This document shows positions 17,314-26,719 of a DNA stretch of 64,000 bases, in pieces (position 1 is the first letter of the stretch; each line of letters opens with the position of its first letter). The notes beneath the pieces are model-generated. The model did not search any database, was not told where the DNA came from, and was given only the letters and a program-made list of their open reading frames with translations. The stretch lies in NCBI RefSeq assembly GCF_001435975.1, contig NZ_AYYR01000013.1:62001-126000 (forward strand). Direction: 5' to 3'. The DNA is from Secundilactobacillus collinoides DSM 20515 = JCM 1123. Its GTDB lineage: Bacteria; Bacillota; Bacilli; Lactobacillales; Lactobacillaceae. Made by a program: the position numbers and the translations under genes.

Positions 17314-18189
17314 AAACCACGTGCGTTTCGGCCGCTGGTAGGTGAACCCTTCACCAATGGCCTCATTCACGTCAAAAATGGTCATAAAGGCATTTTCGTC
17401 CAAGTCGCTGACAATCATTTGCAGGTCATGCAACTCGCCTGGACTGACCACAATGTAGAGCACGGGACGGTTCTTATGTGAATAGCCGCCTTCGCCGTGC
17501 AAAATGCTGACCCCGCGGCCCAGCGAACTCATGACCTCGTCCGTGATCTCGTTTGTCGCGTTACTGACAATGAGGACGCCCTTGGCTGAGTATGTCCCGC
17601 TTAGGATGAAGTTGACGATCCGCGAGAAAACATAGGAACATAAAATCGTGTAGGCCATGTGCCGAATATCGATGTAAATTAATGATGCGCATAGAACAAC
17701 AACGTCCAACCACAGCAGTGTTTGGCCCATTGGTATGCCGCGGAACCGCTCAAGAATTCGGGCAACGATATCCGTACCACCTGTCGTACCGCCGTATCGA
17801 TATAACAGACCGCTGCCGGCACCGCCAATTAGACCCGCAGCCATCCCAGCCAAAAAGAGATCATGGTGCAGCGGCAGGACAAATGGTACCCGCTGCCAGA
17901 TCCACAAAAAGGCGGACAGCATCACGGTACCATATAACGTATAAACAATGGCGCGCCGGCCTAGATACCGGTAGCCGATCAAAATCAGCGGAATGTTGAT
18001 GATGATTGTTGAGTAGGCGGGGTTGATCTTAAACAGCGCCCGCAGGATCAGCGTGATCCCGCTAATCCCGCCATCAGCTAAATTGTTGGCGATGTTGACG
18101 AACACCAGCGCAAAAGCGTAACCGGCACACCCAATGCCAATCATCAAGAGATCCAGCGGCCGAATGCGTTCTTCAGGTTTATTTACCAT
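17302..18189 (-). CDS. yitT: YitT-family membrane protein
   Basis: 295-residue integral membrane protein. Five or so hydrophobic helices lie within about residues 12-200, with the conserved NNLADGGISGITLIL and GGAGSGLLYRYGGTTGGTDIVARIL segments of the YitT/DUF161 family. The C-terminal soluble domain (about 215-290) has GRGVSILHGEGGYSHKNRPVLYIVVS, typical of DUF2179. The transported substrate is not established. ATG 18189 follows GGGGGTG on the minus strand. It is divergent from cca and convergent with the TPR gene. Confidence 0.9.
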   Translation of the reverse strand: MVNKPEERIRPLDLLMIGIGCAGYAFALVFVNIANNLADGGISGITLILRALFKINPAYSTIIINIPLILIGYRYLGRRAIVYTLYGTVMLSAFLWIWQRVPFVLPLHHDLFLAGMAAGLIGGAGSGLLYRYGGTTGGTDIVARILERFRGIPMGQTLLWLDVVVLCASLIYIDIRHMAYTILCSYVFSRIVNFILSGTYSAKGVLIVSNATNEITDEVMSSLGRGVSILHGEGGYSHKNRPVLYIVVSPGELHDLQMIVSDLDENAFMTIFDVNEAIGEGFTYQRPKRTWFKHS

Positions 18190-18338
18190 AGTGCACCCCC
18201 TTAATTGCGATGAAACTTCTTATTCATCATAGCATATTCATCTATTAGCGTGTGTATGATAGCAACGATTTTGCAAAAGATAAAGCGCTTCCGGTTCGTG
18301 AAAAATGATATTCCCTGTTTAGGCGACCCGTTAAAATA

Positions 18339-18347
18339 TGGTACTAT
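18339..18347 (+). promoter_or_regulatory. Extended -10 promoter of the cca operon
   Basis: TGGTACTAT (TG-n-TACTAT) lies 29 bases before the cca start; the -35 region is weak. Confidence 0.55.
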
Positions 18348-18376
18348 AGTTAGGACTTTGAAAGGGTAGATCGAAC

Positions 18377-19585
18377 ATGAGAATTGAAACATTACCAGAA
18401 GAATTTATCAAGGCGCAGCCGATTATTGACACCATTGATGCGGCGGGGTATGAAGCATACTTTGTAGGTGGGTCGGTCCGCGACACGTTATTGGGGTTGC
18501 CGATCCACGATGTCGACATTGCCACCAGCGCCTATCCGCAAGAGGTGAAGCAACTCTTTAAACGCACCGTAGACACGGGTATCGAACACGGCACCGTCAT
18601 GATTTTGGACCACGGCACCGGTTACGAAACGACAACATTTAGAACTGAATCGGGGTATCAAGACTACCGGCGGCCAGATTCGGTGACGTTCGTGCGGTCA
18701 TTACAGGAGGACTTGAAGCGTCGCGACTTTACGATCAATGCACTGGCACTGCGCAGTAATGGGACGATCGTTGACTATTTTCATGGCCTTGATGATTTAC
18801 AGGCAAAACGCATTCGCGCAGTGGGCAACGCCGATGAGCGATTCAATGAAGACGCCTTGCGCATGATGCGTGCTGTGCGGTTCGCGAGTCAGCTCGACTT
18901 TGATATTGATTCCGACACGATTCAGGGCATTACCCATCATGGTCCGCTGTTAGAGAAAATCGCGGTGGAGCGAATTCACGTTGAGTTCGTGAAAATGCTG
19001 CAGGGAAACTGGCCCGCTAAGGGATTGCAAATTTTCCTCGATACCGGACTCTACCAGTACTGTCCTGATTTTAAGGACCGGTTGTCAGCGCTGCAGTCAC
19101 TAGCAACGACACTCACTGCGTCAGCTGGGGATGAAACGGCCGTTTGGACGCTGATTTGCACCGAATTTGGGCTGCAGGGCCGCCAGATCGACCAATTTCT
19201 CAAGCATTGGAAGAGCGCGAATCATTTGATTGATGCTGTCCGGACAGCTGTTGCGATGGTCACGGCAATTCAAAACGACAGTCTTGATGATTGGACACTG
19301 TATCAAACGGGGGAAACGTTAATTCCCATCGCCAATCAAGCGGCGACTACCATGGGGCTGGCAACACGTGACACGGCGCAACTGGTAGCACAATATCAGG
19401 GTCTTGCCATTAAATCCAAGAAGGAGCTGGCCGTTACGGGGCAGTCACTCATGACGGCAGGCATTAAACCAGGGCCGATCCTGGGTAAATTATTAAACGA
19501 ACTTGAGTATCGCGTTGCCACAGGTAACCTGCCAAACGACGCGGCACAACTCACGAAAACAGCCCTTGAATTAGCATCATCCTAA
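18377..19585 (+). CDS. cca: CCA tRNA nucleotidyltransferase
   Basis: 402-residue class II enzyme that builds or repairs the 3' CCA end of tRNAs. The palm motif YFVGGSVRDTLLGLPIHDVDIATSA near residues 30-55 has the two metal-binding Asp residues. DYRRPDSVTFVRSLQEDLKRRDFTINALA near 95-125 and DEDALRMMRAVRFASQLDFD-like residues near 155-175 form the neck and nucleotide-selection regions. The length is typical of Bacillus-type CCA enzymes. It starts a likely operon with the ABC-F gene (24 bases later), thyA and dfrA. Confidence 0.97.
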   Translation: MRIETLPEEFIKAQPIIDTIDAAGYEAYFVGGSVRDTLLGLPIHDVDIATSAYPQEVKQLFKRTVDTGIEHGTVMILDHGTGYETTTFRTESGYQDYRRPDSVTFVRSLQEDLKRRDFTINALALRSNGTIVDYFHGLDDLQAKRIRAVGNADERFNEDALRMMRAVRFASQLDFDIDSDTIQGITHHGPLLEKIAVERIHVEFVKMLQGNWPAKGLQIFLDTGLYQYCPDFKDRLSALQSLATTLTASAGDETAVWTLICTEFGLQGRQIDQFLKHWKSANHLIDAVRTAVAMVTAIQNDSLDDWTLYQTGETLIPIANQAATTMGLATRDTAQLVAQYQGLAIKSKKELAVTGQSLMTAGIKPGPILGKLLNELEYRVATGNLPNDAAQLTKTALELASS

Positions 19586-19609
19586 ATATAATTAAGAAAG
19601 CGTGACATC

Positions 19610-21511
19610 ATGCAGACATTACGAGCTGAAAATTTAACGCGAACATACGGTGAAAAAACGTTATTTGACAAAATTAGTTTCATTATCAACGAACATGACC
19701 GAATCGGTCTGATCGGGACTAACGGGAGTGGAAAAACATCGTTGCTGAACACGCTCGCCGGCCTCGCACAATACCACGGCGACATTATTACGCCAAACGA
19801 TTACAGCATCGCCTACTTGAAGCAAATTCCTGAATTGAATGCAGACCAAACCGTCATGGACGCGGTATTTTCAGGGTCGCAGAAAGTTTTTAAGGTCATC
19901 CGGTACTATGAGGATACCTTAGCAGCTTACAGCAATGATCCCGAAAACCCGGAACTGCAAAAGAAGTACATGGCGGCTGAAGCACAAATGAACGAAGCGG
20001 ACGCCTGGACGGCTGAAAGCGACGTTAAAACGATTTTGACCCAGTTGCATATCACAGATCTGACCCAAAAAATAGGGACCATGTCCGGGGGTCAGCAAAA
20101 ACGGGTTGGTCTGGCGCAGGTCTTGATTCAATCACCAGATTTGCTGTTGCTGGACGAACCGACCAACCATTTGGATTTTGACTCCATTGATTGGCTGCAA
20201 AATTATCTGGCAAACTATAAGGGTGCTTTGCTGGTCGTTACCCATGACAGGTATTTTCTGGATCAGGTTGCTAACCACATCTGGGAATTATCATTTGGCC
20301 GGTTATTTAATTACGACGGCAACTACCAGGACTTTGTTGGCCAAAAGGCGGAACGGGTCGAGATGGAAGCCTCACAAGACCACAAACAGCAACAATTGTA
20401 CAAACAAGAACTGGCTTGGATGAAAGCCGGTGCCCACGCGCGGTCAACGAAGCAGCAGGCTCGAATCAACCGGTTTAATGACCTCGAAAGTAACCTTGGG
20501 ACAACACCGACTGAACACGATGTCTCGATCGACCTCGGGCAGACCCGACTTGGCAAGCAGGTCATCGAACTCCAGCACGCCAACCTCACACTCGGCGATC
20601 ACCGTATTCTCAATGATTTCAGCCTGTTGGTTCAGGCGGGTGACCGGATCGGTATCTCAGGTGAGAATGGCGCCGGTAAATCGTCACTGCTGAACGTAAT
20701 GGCGGACCGGTTACCGTTGGACTCTGGCACGCTCATCATTGGCGAGACGGTCAAAATGGCGTACTATACGCAACAAACGGAGCCGATTCCTGACGACAAG
20801 CGGATCATCAACTATCTGAGCGAAGTCGGCCACAACGTCACCGATAAATCCGGTAACAAGATCTCTGTTTCAGAATTACTGGAGCAGTTCCTGTTTCCAC
20901 GGTTTATGCACGGGACGCTGATCCGGAAGCTTTCAGGGGGCGAAAAACGGCGCCTGTACCTGCTGAAACTGTTGATGGAACAGCCAAACGTGCTGTTCTT
21001 AGACGAACCCACCAACGATTTGGATATTGGCACGCTGACAGTTTTGGAGGACTATGTCAAGCACTTCAATGGGACCGTCATTACGGTTTCCCATGATCGG
21101 TACTTCCTGGATAAAGTCGCGGACAAACTGTTATTTTTCGACGGAGACGCCAAGATTGAATCGTACAGCGGCCTGTTTACGGATTACCTGGCACAGCAAC
21201 AAACGGCTGCCACCAGCACCGCGGCCGTTTCCAAAAAAGCAAAACCAGTGAAGCCCGTTGACGACCAGCCGAGCGAACCCGTCAAGAAGGAAAAAACGAA
21301 GCTGACTTACAAGGAGCAACAGGAGTGGGCAACAATCGAAGACGAAATTGACGCACTTGAAACCAAAAAGGCTGATTTGGAGTCGCAAATGACGCAAAAT
21401 GGTGACAACTATGATAAATTAGCCTCATTGCAAACCGATTTTGAAGCCACGGACAAAGAACTGGACGACAAAATGGCCCGGTGGGATTATCTGAGTCAGT
21501 ACGCAGAATAA
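19610..21511 (+). CDS. uup: ABC-F ribosome-associated ATPase (Uup/YfmR type)
   Basis: 633-residue soluble protein with two ABC ATPase domains and no membrane segment. Domain 1 has [12 protein letters not shown] near residue 37, [13 protein letters not shown] and [12 protein letters not shown]. Domain 2 has [12 protein letters not shown] near 350, [12 protein letters not shown] and [12 protein letters not shown]. The linker between them is the P-site tRNA interaction motif region. A charged C-terminal coiled coil (about 535-633, [18 protein letters not shown]) is typical of Uup and B. subtilis YfmR, which act on stalled ribosomes, rather than of EttA. Antibiotic-protection ABC-F proteins share the fold, but the Uup-like tail and housekeeping context argue against that. 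Confidence 0.9.
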   Translation: MQTLRAENLTRTYGEKTLFDKISFIINEHDRIGLIGTNGSGKTSLLNTLAGLAQYHGDIITPNDYSIAYLKQIPELNADQTVMDAVFSGSQKVFKVIRYYEDTLAAYSNDPENPELQKKYMAAEAQMNEADAWTAESDVKTILTQLHITDLTQKIGTMSGGQQKRVGLAQVLIQSPDLLLLDEPTNHLDFDSIDWLQNYLANYKGALLVVTHDRYFLDQVANHIWELSFGRLFNYDGNYQDFVGQKAERVEMEASQDHKQQQLYKQELAWMKAGAHARSTKQQARINRFNDLESNLGTTPTEHDVSIDLGQTRLGKQVIELQHANLTLGDHRILNDFSLLVQAGDRIGISGENGAGKSSLLNVMADRLPLDSGTLIIGETVKMAYYTQQTEPIPDDKRIINYLSEVGHNVTDKSGNKISVSELLEQFLFPRFMHGTLIRKLSGGEKRRLYLLKLLMEQPNVLFLDEPTNDLDIGTLTVLEDYVKHFNGTVITVSHDRYFLDKVADKLLFFDGDAKIESYSGLFTDYLAQQQTAATSTAAVSKKAKPVKPVDDQPSEPVKKEKTKLTYKEQQEWATIEDEIDALETKKADLESQMTQNGDNYDKLASLQTDFEATDKELDDKMARWDYLSQYAE

Positions 21512-21557
21512 CATCGAGAGAATTGAAGATTACATTGGAGAGAGGAAGCTGGCTTAC

Positions 21558-22511
21558 ATGTTAGAAGACGCTTATTTAGACTTGCAACGCTTTGTTTTGG
21601 AAAACGGCCATCGCAAAACGGACCGGACAGGGACAGGCACCATCAGCACGTTCGGTTATCAAATGCGCTTTGACCTGAGCAAGGGGTTTCCACTGTTAAC
21701 AACTAAGAAAGTGCCCTTTGGCCTGATTAAAAGCGAACTGCTGTGGTTCCTGCACGGCGACACCAACATTCAGTACCTTCTGAAGCATAAAAACCATATC
21801 TGGGACGAGTGGGCGTTCAAGAACTTTGTTGAATCAGCCGACTACACCGGTCCCGACATGACCGACTTTGGCCGTCGTTCATTAGTCGATGCTGATTTTA
21901 ATAAACATTACCGCGAACAAATGGACGCGTTCTGCGAGCGGGTCGTGAACGACGATGCATTCGCTGCTAAATACGGTGAGCTGGGCGACGTTTACGGTTC
22001 CCAGTGGCGCGCTTGGAAGACACGAAATGGCGGTACCATTGACCAGATCAGCAACGTGATCGACACCCTGCGGACCCATCCTGATTCCCGGCGCATGATC
22101 GTTTCAGCCTGGAATCCTGAAGACGTGCCCACGGTGGCACTGCCGCCTTGTCACACCATGTTCCAGTTCTACGTTGCCGATGGCAAGCTGAGCTGTCAGC
22201 TGTACCAACGCAGCGCTGATATCTTTTTGGGCGTGCCGTTTAACATTGCGAGCTACGCGCTGCTGACGAACCTGATTGCTAAGGAAGTTGGGCTGAAACC
22301 GGGCGATTTCGTACACACGCTTGGTGACGCGCACATTTATTTGAACCACATTGATCAAGTCAAGGAGCAGTTGACGCGCAAACCTTCCGATATCCAGCCG
22401 CAACTGGAACTGAACCCGGACAAGACTTCCATTTTTGATTACGATATGAAGGACATCCACGTGACCAACTACCACCCAGCGCCCGCTATCAAGGCGCCGG
22501 TGGCAGTTTAG
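21558..22511 (+). CDS. thyA: Thymidylate synthase
   Basis: 317-residue ThyA that methylates dUMP to dTMP using methylene-tetrahydrofolate. The arginine loop [22 protein letters not shown] is near residues 19-40. The nucleophile is C198 in [13 protein letters not shown], followed by [22 protein letters not shown], the dUMP-binding signature. The ~50-residue insert compared with E. coli ThyA is usual for Lactobacillus (the L. casei enzyme is 316 residues). dfrA, which recycles the dihydrofolate produced, follows after 10 bases. Confidence 0.98.
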   Translation: MLEDAYLDLQRFVLENGHRKTDRTGTGTISTFGYQMRFDLSKGFPLLTTKKVPFGLIKSELLWFLHGDTNIQYLLKHKNHIWDEWAFKNFVESADYTGPDMTDFGRRSLVDADFNKHYREQMDAFCERVVNDDAFAAKYGELGDVYGSQWRAWKTRNGGTIDQISNVIDTLRTHPDSRRMIVSAWNPEDVPTVALPPCHTMFQFYVADGKLSCQLYQRSADIFLGVPFNIASYALLTNLIAKEVGLKPGDFVHTLGDAHIYLNHIDQVKEQLTRKPSDIQPQLELNPDKTSIFDYDMKDIHVTNYHPAPAIKAPVAV

Positions 22512-22521
22512 GAGGGCGCTG

Positions 22522-23010
22522 ATGATCTTTATTTGGGCGGAGGACCTGAACCACGGCATTGGCTTCAAGGGACACTTACCTTGGCACCTGTCATCCGATA
22601 TGAAGTTTTTCAAACGCATGACCACCGGCAACACGCTGGTGTCCGGCAGTCGAACGTTTCTGACATACGGAAAGCCGTTGCCGCATCGGAAAAACATTGT
22701 GTTGACCACAAACCGGCAGAAACAGTATCCGGAGGGTGTTTTGGTGCTCCACAGCGTTGATGATCTGCTGACCTATCAGGAGCATCATCCGGAAGAAACG
22801 ATTTTTATCAGCGGCGGTGCAAAGGTGTTTGCGAGCCTGCTGCCATACGTTGATGAACTGGTGAGAACCCGGATCGACCATGAGTTTGAAGTCGACACGT
22901 ACATGCCGACCATTGATTACTCATTGTTTGAGCTAGTGTCCAGCGAACCAGGCGTGGTGGATGAAAAAAGTCCGTACCCGCATTTCTTTGATCGTTTTAC
23001 TCGAAAATAA
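22522..23010 (+). CDS. dfrA: Dihydrofolate reductase
   Basis: 162-residue enzyme that reduces dihydrofolate to tetrahydrofolate with NADPH. Visible family features are IWAEDLNHGIGFKGHLPWHL (residues 4-23), the substrate-binding Asp in SSDMKFFKRMT near 26, SGSRTF, and ISGGAKVF near 95. It is coupled to thyA in the common thyA-dfrA arrangement and closes the cca operon with a strong terminator. Trimethoprim sensitivity cannot be judged by eye. Confidence 0.97.
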   Translation: MIFIWAEDLNHGIGFKGHLPWHLSSDMKFFKRMTTGNTLVSGSRTFLTYGKPLPHRKNIVLTTNRQKQYPEGVLVLHSVDDLLTYQEHHPEETIFISGGAKVFASLLPYVDELVRTRIDHEFEVDTYMPTIDYSLFELVSSEPGVVDEKSPYPHFFDRFTRK

Positions 23011-23012
23011 CA

Positions 23013-23053
23013 AAAAAACCACTCAGTCATTTTTGGCGACTGAGTGGTTTTTA
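23013..23053. terminator. Bidirectional terminator between dfrA and hemolysin III
   Basis: AAAAACCACTCAGTC pairs with GACTGAGTGGTTTTT. A or T runs on both flanks let it serve the convergent genes. Confidence 0.95.
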
Positions 23054-23728
23054 TTATGCGTATAGATAAACTGAAAAATACATGAGGATCGTGCCCAGCA
23101 GAACAAACAAGTGCCAGATGACGTGGCCGAACTTGATGTTCTTGAAGCTGTACAGCACTGCGCCCACTGTGAAGGCAACGCCGCCGAGAACCAGCAGCAG
23201 GAAGCCACGGGGGCCAAGACCGTTATACAGTGCCTTAGCCCCAAGCAAACAGAACCAGCCCATGACCACGTAAAGAACGGTCGATAATTTTTGGAACTTG
23301 CCTAACCATAAACATTTGTAAATAATGCCCATGATTGCGGTCGCCCAAATGACCCCGAAAATAACCCATCCTAGAGCGCCTCTAATGACGACTAGGCAGT
23401 AAGGGGTATAAGTGCCCGCAATGAGTAAATAAATGGCACAGTGGTCGAAAATTTGAAACAGGTGGCTTGCCTTAGTGAAGTACAGACTGTGGAACATGGT
23501 CGAAGCGAGATAAAAGAGCACCAGGATCGACCCGTAAACGGTATAGGCTGTGATGCGCATCGCACCGCCTAAATGGACGGCACGCAGGATCAAAAGCACT
23601 AATCCCGCGATGCTGAGTCCGACACCAATGCCGTGGGTCACTGAATTCAGCACCTCATTGACGATTTGATACCGCCGCGAAAACTGCGGCGGTGTTGCGT
23701 GTTTTTTTGAATAGTTTGTTTGAATCAA
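23054..23728 (-). CDS. Hemolysin III / PAQR-family membrane protein
   Basis: About 224 residues with seven hydrophobic helices. It shows the HlyIII/PAQR family motifs NSVTHGIGVGLSIAGL near residue 25 and STMFHSLYF, IFDHCAIYLLIAGTYTP near 90-115, supplying the conserved His and Asp metal ligands, plus a final VIWHLFVLLGT. Despite the name, most members are not proven haemolysins. The open frame extends to ATG 23773, but GGAGG on the minus strand (23736-23740) is 7 bases before TTG 23728, so that start is preferred. It is convergent with dfrA and divergent from degV. Confidence 0.88.
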   Translation of the reverse strand: MIQTNYSKKHATPPQFSRRYQIVNEVLNSVTHGIGVGLSIAGLVLLILRAVHLGGAMRITAYTVYGSILVLFYLASTMFHSLYFTKASHLFQIFDHCAIYLLIAGTYTPYCLVVIRGALGWVIFGVIWATAIMGIIYKCLWLGKFQKLSTVLYVVMGWFCLLGAKALYNGLGPRGFLLLVLGGVAFTVGAVLYSFKNIKFGHVIWHLFVLLGTILMYFSVYLYA

Positions 23729-23800
23729 TAAAAGGCCTCCCATAAATGCTGGCGGGTCACCATACATCCGCAATAAAATTATGAAAACACCCGTTAAATC

Positions 23801-23809
23801 TGCTATACT
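23801..23809 (+). promoter_or_regulatory. Extended -10 promoter of the DegV gene
   Basis: TGCTATACT; the -35 match is poor (ATGAAA at 23781-23786). The transcript would start near 23816. Confidence 0.6.
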
Positions 23810-23822
23810 ATTAGCGAATCGT

Positions 23823-23854
23823 TTTCATGCTACTCGTGTAATTGTAGCATGAAA
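23823..23854 (+). promoter_or_regulatory. Leader hairpin of the DegV mRNA
   Basis: A perfect 11-base stem, TTTCATGCTAC with GTAGCATGAAA, encloses a 10-base loop. It has no T run, so it is not a terminator. It occupies the leader between promoter and start codon; function unknown. Confidence 0.5.
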
Positions 23855-23893
23855 TGACAACCTTTTGGGAAGAAAGCGTGGTTATAACCAATT

Positions 23894-24727
23894 ATGGCAA
23901 CTGTAAAGATAGTAACGGACTCTTCGGCGGGATTAACGGACGAAGAAGTCGAAAAATACCACATTACGATCGTGCCATTGACGGTCATGATCGATGACGT
24001 CGTTTACGTGGAACGGCACACGATTACTAACGAAGAATTCATTAACAAAATGGAAAGCTCAAAAACCTTCCCTAAGACCAGTCAACCACCGCTGTTTATT
24101 AAGGTCTTCGACGAACTAGGCGCAGACGGCAGTTCTGTCGTCTGTCTGGACATGCTGGAGGGCATCAGCGGCACGGTCCACACGGCCGAGCAGGCAGCTA
24201 CCATTAGTAAAACAGACGTGACTGTTCTTGACAGCGGCACCACTGACCGAGCCTTAGCGCTTCAGGTCATTGAAGCTGCTAAATTGGCACAGCAGGGGGC
24301 GTCGAAGGAAGAGGTGCTTGCTGGGATCAACAAAGTACGGACGCACACGAAGCTATTTATGGGCGTTATGACCCTCAGCAACCTCGTAAAGGGTGGCAGA
24401 ATTAGTCGGGTAACTGGCGCCATTTCGTCACTGTTGAACATTAAAATCGTGCTGCAGGTCGGTGACGGCAACTTGGACATTCGGACTAAGGGTCGCGGCG
24501 CCAAGCCGATTGACAAGTATTTTGATCAGGTCATTGCGCAGATGAAGGATTTAAAGGTCAACGCTATTGGCATCTCTCACGTGAATGCGATGGGCGAAGT
24601 AAAGCGATTAACCGATCAGCTTCAACCAATGTTTCCAAACGTGGATATTCTCGTCCGGGAAACGGTGCCGATCATTGCCACACATGGTGGCCCTGGTGCT
24701 TTCGCGCTGATCTATTCTTACGACTAA
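23894..24727 (+). CDS. DegV-family fatty-acid-binding protein
   Basis: 277-residue protein. The N-terminal part holds KIVTDSSAGLTDEEVEKYHITIVPLTV, followed by the fatty-acid pocket motifs KTSQPP near residue 60 and GISGTVHTAEQAA near 95. FMGVMTLSNLVKGGRISRVTGAISSLLNIKIVLQV near 157-190 is the hallmark of DegV proteins. Members (FakB) bind fatty acids and hand them to the kinase FakA for phospholipid synthesis; which chain this one prefers is unknown. The ribosome site in front of ATG 23894 is poor. Confidence 0.93.
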   Translation: MATVKIVTDSSAGLTDEEVEKYHITIVPLTVMIDDVVYVERHTITNEEFINKMESSKTFPKTSQPPLFIKVFDELGADGSSVVCLDMLEGISGTVHTAEQAATISKTDVTVLDSGTTDRALALQVIEAAKLAQQGASKEEVLAGINKVRTHTKLFMGVMTLSNLVKGGRISRVTGAISSLLNIKIVLQVGDGNLDIRTKGRGAKPIDKYFDQVIAQMKDLKVNAIGISHVNAMGEVKRLTDQLQPMFPNVDILVRETVPIIATHGGPGAFALIYSYD

Positions 24728-24772
24728 ATTGGTCTCGAACCGACTAGCCAAATAAACAAAAGTGTGATAAAG

Positions 24773-24804
24773 TCGAGAATTCAGAATTGAATTCTTGATT
24801 TTTT
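24773..24804 (+). terminator. Terminator of the DegV gene
   Basis: TCGAGAATTC pairs with GAATTCTTGA (one G-T pair), followed by six T. Confidence 0.75.
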
Positions 24805-24924
24805 CTTATATTGACGTGATGCAACTTGGAAATGCCGGTTAATATCGGTACGATTGACGCCAAATGGCTTCAAAGAACTCGCGTTATGCGCGCTGAAACA
24901 GGTCTAAAAGAGGAGAGTTGGTTT

Positions 24925-25833
24925 ATGCGTCGATTGATAAAATGGCTCGCTGTGGTGGTTGTGTTGGCCATCATTGGCGGAGGCGGGTACTGGTACCTGC
25001 ATCAGCAACAAACAGCCACGACTGAAAAGGACAAGACCCCGACTACCAAACAGGTGAAGCTGGTTGCCATTGGTGACTCGCTGACGCAGGGCATCGGGTA
25101 TGCGAACGACCACAAGGGCTACTTGCCAGATTTGAAAAATGATTTGCAGAAGGCCTACTATGTGAAATTAAGTTCAAAAAATTACGGCATCGGTGGGCTG
25201 CGGTCTGACCAAATAGATAAGCGGGTTCGCAATAATGCAAAGGAACGCGCGTCACTGAAAAAAGCAGATGTCATTACCCTGACCGTTGGTGGAAATGATT
25301 TACTTCAGAGCCTGGAAAAAAGTATCTTTGTATCTAGCAATAAGCAGCTAAAGTCTAAGCTTTCACCAGTCAAAAAAACGTATCAAAAAAAGGTTGAACG
25401 GCTGATTAAAGATGTTCGCGCTGTCAATCCGAATGCGACCATATATATGTTTGGTATATACAATCCGGTGTACGTTTACTTTACAAATGCTACCATGATC
25501 ACCAATGCGGTCAACCAATGGAACGTGGTCAACAAAGCAGTCGCTAAAGAAAGTGACAACGTTCACTTTATCAGTATCAGCAAACAACTGACCTATGGCC
25601 AGTATCAAACGGCTGCTGAACAAACCAAACTTAAGCAACAGGTTTCAAAGTCAAACAGCAAATACGTTTCTGCGTCATCGGTCGAAAGTTTGCTGCAAAA
25701 TCAGACGAGCAAGGAAAAGAATCACTACTTATCCAGTGAAGACCATTTCCATCCGAACCGCAAAGGGTACCGGTACATGGCTAAAACGCTGGCCAGCGTC
25801 ATGGGTAAGTATGAATCATGGCAATCAAAATAA
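24925..25833 (+). CDS. SGNH/GDSL-family lipase or esterase, membrane-anchored (YpmR-like)
   Basis: 302-residue extracellular hydrolase. One N-terminal membrane helix (about 6-28, LAVVVVLAIIGGGGYWYL) anchors it, followed by a short Thr/Lys linker. The SGNH blocks are in order: AIGDSLTQGIG (nucleophile Ser, near 55), GIGG near 90, GGNDLL near 118 and DHFHPN near 275 (catalytic Asp and His). The natural substrate is unknown. The frame is open upstream to 24826, but AGAGGAGA just before ATG 24925 and the typical anchor sequence favour this start. The next gene is ypmS, as in B. subtilis ypmR-ypmS. Confidence 0.9.
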   Translation: MRRLIKWLAVVVVLAIIGGGGYWYLHQQQTATTEKDKTPTTKQVKLVAIGDSLTQGIGYANDHKGYLPDLKNDLQKAYYVKLSSKNYGIGGLRSDQIDKRVRNNAKERASLKKADVITLTVGGNDLLQSLEKSIFVSSNKQLKSKLSPVKKTYQKKVERLIKDVRAVNPNATIYMFGIYNPVYVYFTNATMITNAVNQWNVVNKAVAKESDNVHFISISKQLTYGQYQTAAEQTKLKQQVSKSNSKYVSASSVESLLQNQTSKEKNHYLSSEDHFHPNRKGYRYMAKTLASVMGKYESWQSK

Positions 25834-25842
25834 CGGGGTGAT

Positions 25843-26457
25843 ATGGTGAAACGTGCGGCACAAACGAAGACAAAAAAACCGGTGAATCCATGGAAGTGGG
25901 GCTTTTTAGGACTGGTGATCGTCATTGTTCTAGCTTTCATTTTCTTACTGACACAATTCACGGGTGCGTCTTCCGTCAAACAGCCGGCAACGACAACGTC
26001 GAAGAGCGCGGCCAGTTTCAACGTCAGTTTAAATAAGAAACAATTAAATGCGATGTCAGACTATTACCTGGACCGGTTCCAGGATAAGAGCGATTCGCAG
26101 ATGAATTATAAATTTCACGTCAAAAATGACGCGGTGGTCACTGGGCAAACCAAAGTACTGGGTATTACCGTACACTTTGGGTTATCATTGACGCCAAAGC
26201 TGCTGAAAAACGGCAACGTTCAACTTAAAGCCAAAAAACTTGCGGTTGGTCAATTAAGCGTTCCCGTTAGTGCCGTGATGAGTTATATTAAAAAGTCATA
26301 CAACCTGCCCAAGTGGGTCGTACTAGACACGTCGAACAAGACGATCACGCTTAACCTGAATGCTTTTAGAACAAAGGGTGTCCAATATCGCGCAACCAAA
26401 ATCGATATGAGCGGCGCCGGCAAGTTTGAATTTAAAGTTTTAATTCCTAAAAAGTAA
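25843..26457 (+). CDS. ypmS: YpmS-family (DUF2140) membrane-anchored protein
   Basis: 204-residue protein with one transmembrane helix at about residues 14-37 (WGFLGLVIVIVLAFIFLLTQF). The soluble outer domain has the YpmS pattern FNVSLNKKQLNAMSDYYL and KNDAVVTGQTKVLGITVHFGLSLTPKLLKNGNVQLKAK, ending VQYRATKIDMSGAGKFEFKVLIP. No enzymatic residues are recognisable; function unknown. It follows the lipase by 9 bases and is surely co-transcribed with it. Confidence 0.85.
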   Translation: MVKRAAQTKTKKPVNPWKWGFLGLVIVIVLAFIFLLTQFTGASSVKQPATTTSKSAASFNVSLNKKQLNAMSDYYLDRFQDKSDSQMNYKFHVKNDAVVTGQTKVLGITVHFGLSLTPKLLKNGNVQLKAKKLAVGQLSVPVSAVMSYIKKSYNLPKWVVLDTSNKTITLNLNAFRTKGVQYRATKIDMSGAGKFEFKVLIPKK

Positions 26458-26484
26458 CCCATAATCACATAAAGGAGTGATCTG

Positions 26485-26703
26485 ATGCGAAGAAGTTTCT
26501 ATCAGTATTTGATGACGCAACGCAATCCAGAAGACCACAGTTCCGTGGCTGAGTTTGCGAATAATGCGTTTTTAGATCAATCTTTTCCTAAGCAGGACAC
26601 ACATTTCGACAGCATTTCAAAGTACCTTGAGGAAAATGCGCCCTACTTACCAACGATGACCATTTTTGATGAAGCTTGGACGATGTACCAAGCAGCTGAA
26701 TAA
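26485..26703 (+). CDS. yozE: YozE family protein (UPF0346)
   Basis: 72-residue acidic helical protein. SFYQYLMTQRNPEDHSSVAEFANNAFLDQSFPKQDTHFDSISKYLE is the UPF0346 (YozE) signature. Function unknown; the family folds like a SAM-type helical bundle. It has a clear AAGGAGTGA site and precedes rbgA by 16 bases. Confidence 0.93.
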   Translation: MRRSFYQYLMTQRNPEDHSSVAEFANNAFLDQSFPKQDTHFDSISKYLEENAPYLPTMTIFDEAWTMYQAAE

Positions 26704-26719
26704 CGAGGGGAGAAGAACA

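Noticed and set aside
19610-21511. The ABC-F protein as an antibiotic-resistance determinant
   Set aside because: The Uup/YfmR-type C-terminal coiled coil and housekeeping neighbours (cca, thyA, dfrA) favour a ribosome-maintenance role.
23054-23728. Hemolysin III as a virulence toxin
   Set aside because: The PAQR/HlyIII family is widespread in harmless bacteria and the name alone does not support toxin activity.
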